Of a stretch of 26,851 nucleotides of DNA, positions 18,423-26,036 are shown one piece after another. How positions within the stretch are numbered: position 1 is the stretch's first letter; the number at the start of each line of letters is the position of its first letter. A program made the position numbers and the translations under genes. The DNA lies in IMG/VR virus record IMGVR_UViG_3300021961_000525, positions 1 through 26,851 of that record. The stretch is one strand, 5' to 3'. The DNA comes from a virus. Below the pieces are notes generated by a model. The model worked only from the letters and a program-made list of their open reading frames with translations, did no database searches and was not told where the DNA came from.

Positions 18423-19217
18423 ATGGCAGTTGATTTTGAAGCAATTAAAGCAAAGCTAGCCCGTTTAAGCGGAGCAAATACAAATCGCAATATTACCTGG
18501 AAGCCTGAAGAGGGAGAAGAATATACAGTTCGTCTTATTGCTTTCCCCGACAACAATGGTCAGCCTTTTAAAGAAATTCAGTGGTATTATAACATTCCTG
18601 GCACGCGCGGAATTGTGGCACCTTTTCAATTCGGAAAAAAAGATCCTGTACAAGAGTTAATTACCAAACTTCGTGAAGAAGGAACTAAAGAGTCTTATGA
18701 AATGGCTAAGAAGCTCTATCCTAATATGAGAACATATGCAGCTGTTGTTGTCCGTGGACAAGAAGCTGAGGGCGTGAAGATTTGGAGTTTCGGAAAGACT
18801 GTTTATCAAAAGCTTCTTGGTCTAATGCTAGACGAAGATTATGGTGATGTTACTGATCCTCTTACGGGCCGCGATATCAAAGTTGTCTGTACTAAACCTC
18901 CGGGAAAGAAGTACGCAATGACTGATGTTATGCCTCGAGGAAAATCTACTAAACTTTCTACAAACAGTAAAACTTCTGAAGAGTGGCTTAGTAATATTCC
19001 AAAAGTAGAAGATTTGTACACTTTGAAGTCTTACGATGAAATTTCTGGAGCACTTGAGCGCTGGATTAACGGAGACGATGAAAGTGTCGAAAGCGAAGGA
19101 ACAGAGCATCCCACATCTTCGTCTAGTGATACTAGTAATGATGCAAGTAATGATGCAAGTTCTTCTAGAAGCGATTATGATAGTCTCGACGATGCATTTG
19201 CTGACTTGATGGATTAA
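18423..19217 (+). CDS. Single-stranded DNA-binding protein, gp32-like
   Basis: A 264-residue protein of the T4 gp32 type, which coats ssDNA during replication and recombination. The N-terminus has a short basic element (KAKLARLSGAN). The central OB-fold region (about 24-190) contains ITWKPEEGEEYTVRLIAFPD, the block RTYAAVVVRG and the block KIWSFGKTVYQKLLGLM. The C-terminal 40 residues are Ser/Asp-rich and end in DSLDDAFADLMD, the acidic tail that contacts replication partners. A gp32-type zinc site is not evident. ATG 18423 follows AAGGAG. The gene has its own promoter and a strong terminator, as expected for an abundant protein needed in stoichiometric amounts. It lies directly before uvsX and the helicase genes. 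Confidence 0.88.
   Translation: MAVDFEAIKAKLARLSGANTNRNITWKPEEGEEYTVRLIAFPDNNGQPFKEIQWYYNIPGTRGIVAPFQFGKKDPVQELITKLREEGTKESYEMAKKLYPNMRTYAAVVVRGQEAEGVKIWSFGKTVYQKLLGLMLDEDYGDVTDPLTGRDIKVVCTKPPGKKYAMTDVMPRGKSTKLSTNSKTSEEWLSNIPKVEDLYTLKSYDEISGALERWINGDDESVESEGTEHPTSSSSDTSNDASNDASSSRSDYDSLDDAFADLMD
19134..19160 (+). repeat. 12-bp tandem repeat in SSB linker (2.25 copies)
   Basis: AGTAATGATGCA occurs twice in a row (19134-19145, 19146-19157) followed by AGT, encoding SNDASNDAS in the flexible linker before the acidic tail. It is likely slippage within a disordered segment. Confidence 0.9.
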
Positions 19218-19240
19218 TTATTCTAATAAAACTTTAGATT

Positions 19241-19269
19241 TGGCGAGCAAGAAATTGCTCGCCATTTTT
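19241..19269 (+). terminator. Rho-independent terminator after SSB gene
   Basis: A perfect 10-bp GC-rich stem (TGGCGAGCAA at 19241-19250, TTGCTCGCCA at 19255-19264), a GAAA tetraloop and five T. It lies 23 bases after the SSB stop codon and isolates that transcript from the downstream replication operon. Confidence 0.93.
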
Positions 19270-19317
19270 GTGTAAATGATCAATAAGCTGTGTAGACTTT
19301 ATAAGAAAGGAGCATTT

Positions 19318-20502
19318 ATGAAAAATGATGATAATGATAATTTTACTAAAGATTTAATCAAGTCTCTTAATAAAGAGCAAGGCACACGTATAGCTTATAA
19401 TCTCTCGGAAGATGAAAGTCCTACGCATGTCAAACGTTGGATTAGCACAGGATCAAGAATGCTTGATTGGATTTGTGCAAATAAAAAAAATGGAGGATTA
19501 CCAGAAGGTAGAATTGTAGAAATTTTTGGACCACCTAGCATTGGTAAGTCACACATAGCAACTCAAATTGCCAGATCTACCCAGAAAATGGGAGGAATTG
19601 TTGTATATATCGATACTGAGAATGCAACTTCTGTAGAAAACCTTCAGGTGTTAGGTGTTGATGTTTCTAAACGTTTTGTATATGTTGATACACATTGCAC
19701 AGAGGAAGTCCTTTCAATTGCAGAAAAGACTATTTTGAAAGCTAAAGCACTTGATAAAGATGTTCCTGTAACTGTCATTTGGGATTCTGTTGCTGCTTCA
19801 TCTCCCAAAGCAGAACTATTAGGAGACTATGACAAAGAAAGCATTGGCTTACAAGCAAGAGCAATAAGTAAAGGAATGAGAAAGATTACAGGTGTTATTG
19901 GACAAACCAATAGTTTATTTGTAATTCTCAATCAGATTAGAACAAATGTAGGAGTTTTGTATGGAGATCCTGATACTACACCCGGAGGTAAGGCGATCCC
20001 TTTTCACTCATCTATACGAATCAAATTAGGTGCAGGACAACAAATCAAAGATGGAGATGATGTCATTGGTATTCAAGTTTGGGCAAAAACTGTTAAGAAT
20101 AAAGTAGCACCTCCTTTTAGAAAATCTCATTTTCAAATTCATTTTGGAAAAGGTATCGTTGAACACGAAGAGCTATTTGATCTCTTAAGAAAACACTGTT
20201 CAAGCAGTGATGTCGTACACGAAAATTTGATGTATAACATCACAGGATCAGGTGGGTGGAAAGAAATAAGCATCACTGATACTCTCACCGGTGAAGTTGT
20301 TGCAGATAAAAAATTTAGAAAGTCATCATTTAATGAAATTCTTGAAGATGAAGAATGGATAGAAGCAATTGATATTCTAACGGAAGCTGCAATGAAAAAG
20401 AAGCTAGGATCTATCGAAGGTGTAGACATTGATCCTGAGTCTTATGAAGAAGTTCAAGCTTTGGCTAGCGAATTAGAAATGGATCTAGATATAGATGTAT
20501 AA
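19318..20502 (+). CDS. uvsX: UvsX/RecA-family recombinase
   Basis: A strand-exchange ATPase of 394 aa, close to T4 UvsX (391 aa). Walker A is GPPSIGKS (residues 71-78). Walker B is VTVIWDS with D156. The NQIRTNVGVLYGDPDTTPGG stretch (from residue 205) is the RecA-type signature and L2-like region. The C-terminus is acidic. I chose ATG 19318 because it follows AAAGGAG with good spacing. An upstream in-frame ATG at 19276 would add 14 residues but lacks a ribosome binding site and lies a few bases after the terminator T tract. It overlaps the exonuclease gene by 8 bases. It would pair with the SSB in recombination-dependent replication. Confidence 0.92.
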   Translation: MKNDDNDNFTKDLIKSLNKEQGTRIAYNLSEDESPTHVKRWISTGSRMLDWICANKKNGGLPEGRIVEIFGPPSIGKSHIATQIARSTQKMGGIVVYIDTENATSVENLQVLGVDVSKRFVYVDTHCTEEVLSIAEKTILKAKALDKDVPVTVIWDSVAASSPKAELLGDYDKESIGLQARAISKGMRKITGVIGQTNSLFVILNQIRTNVGVLYGDPDTTPGGKAIPFHSSIRIKLGAGQQIKDGDDVIGIQVWAKTVKNKVAPPFRKSHFQIHFGKGIVEHEELFDLLRKHCSSSDVVHENLMYNITGSGGWKEISITDTLTGEVVADKKFRKSSFNEILEDEEWIEAIDILTEAAMKKKLGSIEGVDIDPESYEEVQALASELEMDLDIDV

Positions 20503-21460
20503 AGATAGAGTCATACTTGTAGACGGCTTAAATTTGTTTACAAGGCACTTTATGGCAAACCCTACGATGTCTGAAAACGGCGATCACGTCGGAGGCATCG
20601 TAGGGTTTTTTAATGCTACGATGCGTCTTATAGAAAAATGCAAGCCCGAAGGAGTTGTTGTTGTCTGGGAAGGCGGAGGGTCTGTTAAAAAGCGAGGTCT
20701 ATACAAAGATTATAAGCAAAAGTCAAAACCTCAAAACTTAAACAGATTTTATGAAGATGATATTCCTTCAACTTATCAGAATAGAAATAATCAAATAAAA
20801 ACCCTTATTGGACTTTTATCTAAAGTACCCATTTGTCAAACTTATATTGAAGAAGCAGAAGCCGATGATGCAATTGGGTACATGTGCAAATATTTACTCA
20901 AAGATAAAAATAAAATCATAGTCTCTTCAGACCATGATTTCTATCAACTTATAGATGAAAAGACAATTATTTGGTCGCCCACTGTAAGAGACTTTGTTAA
21001 TGAATCAAAAGTCTTAGATAGATTTGGTGTTCATCCTGCAAATTTTTATCTTGCAAAGAGCATTGTAGGAGACACTTCAGACAACATTCCTGGCGTCAAA
21101 GGTGTAGGATATAAGACACTGGCTAAGAGGTTCCAGAAGTTCACAGAGGGATCGGAATACCTACTCTCAGACCTGCTAATAGAGGCAAAGGTAAATGCAG
21201 TTCCTAAATCTCCTAGAATATTTCACAATATTGTAAATGAAGAGACTTTAATAAAAAGAAATATAAGGCTAGTACTTTTAGACTCTAATAATTTAAGCAT
21301 TTCACAGATACAAAAGCTTGAAAATGATATTGAAAATTTTGCTCCTACATGGGATAATATAGGTGTACACAAAATCTTAAAGGAATCAACTATTACTTCA
21401 ATTGATATCCAAAGATGGAGTTATCTTCTAAAAAACCTAAAAAAGGGCACAATTAAATGA
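20495..21460 (+). CDS. 5'-3' exonuclease / FEN-type nuclease (T4 RNase H-like)
   Basis: A 321-residue flap-endonuclease-family protein. Metal-binding motifs are visible in order: LVDGLNL near residue 9, EEAEADDA (E119 to D125), SSDHDF (D146, D148) and VGDTSDNIPGVKGVG (D193, D196), the last being the helix-hairpin-helix DNA-binding region. In T4 this role (Rnh) removes RNA primers. The gene overlaps uvsX upstream by 8 bases and the helicase gene downstream by an ATGA, so the three are one translational unit. A terminator-like inverted repeat lies within its first 130 bases. Confidence 0.9.
   Translation: MYKDRVILVDGLNLFTRHFMANPTMSENGDHVGGIVGFFNATMRLIEKCKPEGVVVVWEGGGSVKKRGLYKDYKQKSKPQNLNRFYEDDIPSTYQNRNNQIKTLIGLLSKVPICQTYIEEAEADDAIGYMCKYLLKDKNKIIVSSDHDFYQLIDEKTIIWSPTVRDFVNESKVLDRFGVHPANFYLAKSIVGDTSDNIPGVKGVGYKTLAKRFQKFTEGSEYLLSDLLIEAKVNAVPKSPRIFHNIVNEETLIKRNIRLVLLDSNNLSISQIQKLENDIENFAPTWDNIGVHKILKESTITSIDIQRWSYLLKNLKKGTIK
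20557..20624 (+). promoter_or_regulatory. Intragenic inverted repeat resembling an attenuator
   Basis: A perfect 13-bp inverted repeat (AAACCCTACGATG at 20557-20569, CATCGTAGGGTTT at 20596-20608) enclosing 26 bases. The run of T ending the right arm continues to 20611. The right-arm core GCATCGTAG (20595-20603) can instead pair with CTACGATGC at 20616-20624 across a 12-base loop, so the two hairpins are mutually exclusive. The repeat lies within the exonuclease coding sequence. The structure is seen; a regulatory role is inferred. Confidence 0.5.
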
Positions 21461-22833
21461 GTTATGAAAATCACTTTTCTAAGTACGGAAAAGACTTTCA
21501 AGAAAAAATCTTTCAATCATTAATGACCGACCGGCAGTGGGCAACTCAAATGGTTGAAGTAATGACACACGATTATTTTGAGTTAAAATATCTGCAATAT
21601 TTGTGTAATAGATTTTTTGGCTTCTACTTGAAGTATAAGAGCTTTCCTACAATGAAAATTCTTGTCTCTATTATTAGAGATGAATTGACTGAAGGTGATG
21701 ATGTAATTTTAAAAGGTCAAGTTATTGAGTTTCTTTCTAGAATTAAGTCTTCTCCTGAGCTAGGTGATTTAGAATATGTAAAAGAAAAAACGCTCGATTT
21801 TTGCAAAAAGCAAGTTCTACAACAAGCTCTTGAAGAAAGCGTGAAAGCTATTCAGGCAGAAAACTACGAAGGTGTCTTGAATATTATGAAAGACGCTGTA
21901 TCAAAAGGTAGTGGTTCTTCTGTTGGTCACGAGTTCTTTAAAGATCACGAAGCAAGATTTGCAAAAATCAATCGTATCTGCTGCCCTACCGGTATACACC
22001 ATCTTGATGCAAAAGATGTTTTTAACGGAGGACTTTCAAGAGGAGAGATTGGGGTTGTTGTTGCACCAACAGGTGTAGGTAAATCTCACTGGCTTGTTGC
22101 AATGGGTGCCGAAGCTCTTAAGCGTGGCAAAAATGTTATTCATTACACATTTGAGCTGTCTGAGACAGCTGTAGGTATTAGATACGATAGTAATCTTACA
22201 GGAATTAATTCTTCAGATATTATTGAAAACAAAGAAAAAGTGTTAACGCACTATGAACAAAACGACTTCGGAAGACTAATTATTAAACAGTACCCAACAG
22301 GAACTGCAAGTATTGTGACGCTTAGAAATCATATTGAAAAGCTAGCAATGAAAGACTTTATTCCATCTCTTATAGTTATTGACTATGCAGATATTATGAG
22401 GTCTACAAGACAGTTTGATTCTCTTAGACATGAACTTAAATTGGTATATGAGGAGCTTAGAAATCTTGCAATGGAAATGAATATTCCTGTATGGACAGCA
22501 TCGCAAGCCAATAGAGACGCTTCAAACTCTGAAGTTGTTGGCCTCGAAAATATGTCCGAAGCTTACAGCAAAGCTATGGTTGCTGACATTGTCGTTTCTA
22601 TCTCTAGAAAGCCCACAGAGAAAGCTTCTGGCATGGGAAGACTATTTGTTGCTAAAAATCGCGCCGGAAAAGATGGAATTCTTTTTCCAATTAAAATCGA
22701 TACAGCACGTTCTAGAATAGACGTTATTGAAGACCCAAGTCAAATGTCTCTTGTAGATATTTATGAATCTCATAATACAGGAACAAAAGACATGTTAAAA
22801 TCTAAATGGAAAGAAATTACAGCAAGCAAATAA
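21457..22833 (+). CDS. Replicative DNA helicase, DnaB/T4 gp41-like
   Basis: A 458-residue hexameric helicase of the DnaB-like superfamily, similar in length to T4 gp41 (475 aa). The N-terminal about 150 residues are helical, as in the DnaB N-domain. The RecA-like core begins near residue 175 (PTGIHHLDAKDVFNGGLSRG). Walker A is APTGVGKSH (residues 203-211, K209). The Walker B acidic residue is D309 in LIVIDYADIM. Further elements are WTASQANRD (motif H3-like) and FVAKNRAGKDG near the C-terminus, which contains the usual helicase arginine. The ATG overlaps the exonuclease stop by 4 bases. A primase partner is not in the window. Confidence 0.92.
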   Translation: MSYENHFSKYGKDFQEKIFQSLMTDRQWATQMVEVMTHDYFELKYLQYLCNRFFGFYLKYKSFPTMKILVSIIRDELTEGDDVILKGQVIEFLSRIKSSPELGDLEYVKEKTLDFCKKQVLQQALEESVKAIQAENYEGVLNIMKDAVSKGSGSSVGHEFFKDHEARFAKINRICCPTGIHHLDAKDVFNGGLSRGEIGVVVAPTGVGKSHWLVAMGAEALKRGKNVIHYTFELSETAVGIRYDSNLTGINSSDIIENKEKVLTHYEQNDFGRLIIKQYPTGTASIVTLRNHIEKLAMKDFIPSLIVIDYADIMRSTRQFDSLRHELKLVYEELRNLAMEMNIPVWTASQANRDASNSEVVGLENMSEAYSKAMVADIVVSISRKPTEKASGMGRLFVAKNRAGKDGILFPIKIDTARSRIDVIEDPSQMSLVDIYESHNTGTKDMLKSKWKEITASK

Positions 22834-22842
22834 GAGAAAACA

Positions 22843-24975
22843 ATGACCTATACACACGAACAAGTAATTAAATCTTCAACAGACTATTTTCAAGGAGATG
22901 AGCTGGCTGCCAATGTCTTTGCTGGAAAATATGCACTTCAAGATTTAGATGGAAACTACCTAGAGTCTAACCCGGGTGACATGCACAAACGTCTTGCTAG
23001 CGAATTTGCAAGAATTGAGCAAAAATATTCAAATCCTATGTCTGAAGAAGAAATTTACAGCTTATTTAAAGACTTCAAGTACGTCGTACCTCAAGGCTCA
23101 CCTATGAGCGGAATTGGTAATGACTACCAGATACAGTCTATATCAAACTGCTTTGTGATTTCTTCTCCAGAAGATAGCTACGGTGGTATTCTTAAGACTG
23201 ACCAAGAACAAGTTCAAATTATGAAGCGAAGAGGAGGCGTTGGGTTTGATGTCTCTAATATTCGACCAAAAAATCTTGCAACATCAAATGCTGCAAAAAC
23301 AACTTCTGGTCTAGAAGTATTCTTAGACCGATTTTCAAATTCATGCCGCGAAGTAGCACAAGGCGGCAGACGTGGTGCACTAATGATTTCTCTTTCAGTG
23401 CACCACCCACAAATTAGAGATTTTATTAAAATTAAGAGAGATCTGACACGTGTAACCGGCGCAAACATCTCAATTCGCTTAAGCGAGGAATTTATGCGCG
23501 CAGTCCGAGGGGGTGATCCAATACAACTGCGTTTCCCTGTAGATGCCAAAGAGCCCATTGTAGAAGAGTGGGTTAGTGCCCAAGATCTTTGGCATGAGAT
23601 TGTTGAGTCCGCACACGCGTCAGCCGAGCCTGGCCTTCTGTTTTGGGATACAGCGAAGAGAATGACTCCGTCTGATATTTACGAAGCAGAAGGCTTTGGC
23701 TCAACCTCTACGAATCCTTGCGGCGAAATTATTCTGTCACCTTATGACAGCTGTCGTCTAATGCTAGTTAATCTCACTTCTTTTGTCAAGAATGCCTGGA
23801 CAGACAGAGCTGAGTTTGACTTTACACACTTTGGAGAAGTTGCACAAAAAGCACAGCGTCTAATGGACGACATGATCGATCTTGAAATAGAAAAAATTGA
23901 CAAGATTCTTGCCAAGATCGAATCAGACCCAGAATCACTAGATGCTAAACAGCCAGAGATGAATCTATGGAATACTGTAAGAGCACAAGCAGTTAATGGT
24001 CGCAGAACTGGCTTGGGTATTACAGGTATCGGTGATGCTTTCGCGATGTTAGGTATTACATATGGTAGCCAAGAAAGCATTGAAATGACTGAAGCAATTT
24101 ACAAGTCTCTTGCTGTCAATTCATATGTTTCTTCAATGTTTATGGCCAAAGAGCGAGGATCTTTTGGCGTACATGATGCTAATAGAGAAGAAGATCATCC
24201 TTTCTTAAATAGAATCTTTGATGCAATTGATGAGACAGATCTTCTTCAAGGTGTAATGGTCGAAAGACTTACTTCTAGAGAGTGGAATAGAAGATGGGGC
24301 CGCAGAAATATTGCTAATACTACAACAGCACCTGCAGGTTCAGTATCTGTTCTTACTCAGACAACAAGCGGGATTGAGCCAGCATTTATGCTTCACTACA
24401 CTCGTCGCAAGAAAATTAATCCAAATGACAAGGATGCAAGAGTTGATTTTGTTGATGAGCTAGGTGATAAATGGTCAGAGTTTTCAGTTTATCATCATGG
24501 ATTTAAAAACTGGCTTGAAAGTTTAGAAAAAGCTTCTTCAGACATTAAAGAAATGATTGATATAAGTCCATACGCTGGAGCAACTGCTAATGAAATCGAT
24601 TGGGTTTCTAAGGTAGATTTGCAGGCCGCAGCCCAGAAGTGGGTGTGCCACGCAATTTCGAATTGCGTTCCAAAAGATACGCTAATAACAACTGATAAAG
24701 GCTTGTTGTATTATGATGAAATTGTGGACATATCAGAACACGGCGATGGTTTTCAAGAGTACCGGTCTGAGATTAAGGTAAAAACAATGAGCGGTGAGTT
24801 TGTGCTGCCGGATCAAACATATAACAACGGTGTAAAAGAAATCGTAAAAATTAAATTTTCTAATGGCGTAGAGCTGAAGTGTACACCTAACGAACCAATC
24901 GCATGTTTTATTGATGGTCGGCAAGTATGGGTCAATGCTTCTGATTTGATTGCCGGGGATATTGTGCTAAAATAA
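22843..24975 (+). CDS. nrdJ: NrdJ N-extein fused to intein N-half (class II ribonucleotide reductase, fractured gene part 1)
   Basis: A 710-residue product: residues 1-607 are the N-terminal part of an adenosylcobalamin-dependent ribonucleotide reductase and 608-710 are the N-half of an intein. Reductase features are YFQGDELAANVFAGKYAL at the start, C103 in SISNCFVI (first redox cysteine), N291PCGEI with C293 (thiyl radical site) and E295, C304 in SYDSCRL-like context (second redox cysteine), and an APAGSVSVL phosphate loop. The extein ends QKWVCHAISN, where a normal NrdJ continues with TTNLP. Instead the frame runs into C608VPKDTLITT and stops at 24973. The ribosome binding site is GAGA before ATG 22843, 9 bases after the helicase gene. 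Class II enzymes need no NrdB partner. This protein alone lacks the final NrdJ segment and should be inactive until joined to the product of 26024 onward. Confidence 0.92.
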   Translation: MTYTHEQVIKSSTDYFQGDELAANVFAGKYALQDLDGNYLESNPGDMHKRLASEFARIEQKYSNPMSEEEIYSLFKDFKYVVPQGSPMSGIGNDYQIQSISNCFVISSPEDSYGGILKTDQEQVQIMKRRGGVGFDVSNIRPKNLATSNAAKTTSGLEVFLDRFSNSCREVAQGGRRGALMISLSVHHPQIRDFIKIKRDLTRVTGANISIRLSEEFMRAVRGGDPIQLRFPVDAKEPIVEEWVSAQDLWHEIVESAHASAEPGLLFWDTAKRMTPSDIYEAEGFGSTSTNPCGEIILSPYDSCRLMLVNLTSFVKNAWTDRAEFDFTHFGEVAQKAQRLMDDMIDLEIEKIDKILAKIESDPESLDAKQPEMNLWNTVRAQAVNGRRTGLGITGIGDAFAMLGITYGSQESIEMTEAIYKSLAVNSYVSSMFMAKERGSFGVHDANREEDHPFLNRIFDAIDETDLLQGVMVERLTSREWNRRWGRRNIANTTTAPAGSVSVLTQTTSGIEPAFMLHYTRRKKINPNDKDARVDFVDELGDKWSEFSVYHHGFKNWLESLEKASSDIKEMIDISPYAGATANEIDWVSKVDLQAAAQKWVCHAISNCVPKDTLITTDKGLLYYDEIVDISEHGDGFQEYRSEIKVKTMSGEFVLPDQTYNNGVKEIVKIKFSNGVELKCTPNEPIACFIDGRQVWVNASDLIAGDIVLK
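24664..24972 (+). other. Split intein, N-terminal half (IntN, 103 aa)
   Basis: The segment begins with Cys1 in the block A pattern CVPKDTLITTDKG..YYDEIVD. It continues through VKTMSGEFVLPD and a block B region VKIKFSNGVELKCTPNEP, ending NASDLIAGDIVLK and a stop. The size (103 aa) is that of naturally split IntN domains. The block B TxxH histidine is replaced: the motif reads T74-P-N-E77. No endonuclease domain is fused. The joining partner is the IntC segment at 26024-26311. Confidence 0.9.
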
Positions 24976-24986
24976 TTGGAATATTT

Positions 24987-25026
24987 TTTGTCATGCTATA
25001 TTTATTGTTAGACATGGCATGACAAA
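24987..25026 (+). promoter_or_regulatory. Hairpin abutting the ribosome binding site of the nuclease gene
   Basis: A perfect 10-bp inverted repeat (TTTGTCATGC at 24987-24996, GCATGACAAA at 25017-25026) with a 20-base AT-rich loop. Its 3' arm overlaps the first bases of the AAAGGAG Shine-Dalgarno (25024-25030). No T tract follows, so it is not a terminator. Partial sequestration of the ribosome binding site is the likely effect, reminiscent of translational control of T4 homing endonuclease genes (inference). Confidence 0.55.
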
Positions 25027-25037
25027 GGAGCTTCTAT

Positions 25038-26036
25038 ATGAAAAAATATTCTGGCAGGTTTATTAAAGTGATGGTTGCAACAATCTCAAATCATGATCAA
25101 TTAGAAAAATCTTTAGTTGAAAAATGGGATCATTCTTCTCTCAAAAAGAGATATTCGGATATCCGAGCAGCTTCTACAAAAAAGTCTTATTCAAAATGGA
25201 AAGCTAGCATGGATAAAAAAGAAACTACATTCTCTGGTAGAGCAAAAGCCGGCATGATAAAGTGGTCTATCAAAAATGGTGCCACCGGCACAGAAGAAGA
25301 ATTGTTAGAATATGCCAGAGATAACATGAAAGGAAAAGACCATGGTTCCAAATGCATGCAAGGGATTCATGCAATTCATGGTGATATTGCTAGTGAATAT
25401 AATCGTAGGATGAAATTAAAAATAGCTAGATACTACGATATATCTGCCACTTCTGTTGACCAAGAAAAAATTAATAAATATTATAGTGATATTAAGTTTG
25501 GAAATCAAGATGCCCTTGAATGGAAAAGATCACACCTAGATGTTTTATGTAGGGATGCACCGCCCGAAGAAGTTGAAAAGCTGTATTCTGAATATTTGTC
25601 AGATCGATTCAAATCTTCAATGCTGCAGACCCAAAATGGGTATTTAAGGACTACTAGAGAATGGTATCAATTTGAGAATATTGACAGAAAGCTTTTCTGC
25701 AGATCTTCTTGGGAGATAGAGTTTTGCAAAATATGTGATATATTTCTTAAGGAAGGAATAATAAAAGACATTTCTACACCAGATAGAATTAAGTACTTTC
25801 GATCTGATATATTACAGTGGCGACACTACTATCCAGACTTTAAAATTGAAACTGGCAACAGGACCTTCATTATCGAGATAAAGCCTTTTTTCAAATGTAG
25901 TGATCAACAAAACTTAGACAAATTTTCTAGAGCAAAAGAGATATATCATGATTCTTTTGTAATTGTTACGGAATACGAATTAAAATTAGAAAAACTTAAA
26001 AAATTATATAACGGGGAGAAACAATGGAATTTATAA
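25038..26036 (+). CDS. Free-standing PD-(D/E)XK nuclease, probable homing endonuclease
   Basis: A 332-residue protein encoded between the two halves of the split intein, in a frame different from both. The C-terminal nuclease domain shows RSSWEIEF (E226), YYPDF (D267) and IIEIKPF (E280, K282), a complete PD-(D/E)XK active site like those of small phage nucleases. The N-terminal 200 residues are basic and helical (KKSYSKWKASMDKK, FSGRAKAGMIKWSI) and probably bind DNA. No LAGLIDADG, HNH or GIY-YIG motif is present. ATG 25038 follows AAAGGAG. The 3' end overlaps the IntC-NrdJ gene by 13 bases, coupling their translation. From context it would cut intein-less nrdJ alleles and spread the locus. 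Target specificity is unproven. Confidence 0.78.
   Translation: MKKYSGRFIKVMVATISNHDQLEKSLVEKWDHSSLKKRYSDIRAASTKKSYSKWKASMDKKETTFSGRAKAGMIKWSIKNGATGTEEELLEYARDNMKGKDHGSKCMQGIHAIHGDIASEYNRRMKLKIARYYDISATSVDQEKINKYYSDIKFGNQDALEWKRSHLDVLCRDAPPEEVEKLYSEYLSDRFKSSMLQTQNGYLRTTREWYQFENIDRKLFCRSSWEIEFCKICDIFLKEGIIKDISTPDRIKYFRSDILQWRHYYPDFKIETGNRTFIIEIKPFFKCSDQQNLDKFSRAKEIYHDSFVIVTEYELKLEKLKKLYNGEKQWNL

Noticed and set aside
19293-19305. Possible promoter (TATAAG) before uvsX
   Set aside because: It overlaps the Shine-Dalgarno and has only a 3/6 -35 match at the right spacing.
19276-19317. Upstream start for the recombinase at ATG 19276
   Set aside because: No Shine-Dalgarno precedes it, it sits immediately after the terminator, and ATG 19318 has a strong AAAGGAG.
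24996-25008. T4-like late promoter (AATAAATA) on the minus strand
   Set aside because: It would point away from all genes, and such AT-rich octamers are expected often in this composition.
24973-25037. Stop codon at the end of IntN read as a frameshift or pseudogene of nrdJ
   Set aside because: Both reductase parts keep all motifs, the intein has correct ends on both sides, and each downstream ORF has its own ribosome binding site. A decayed gene would not show this.
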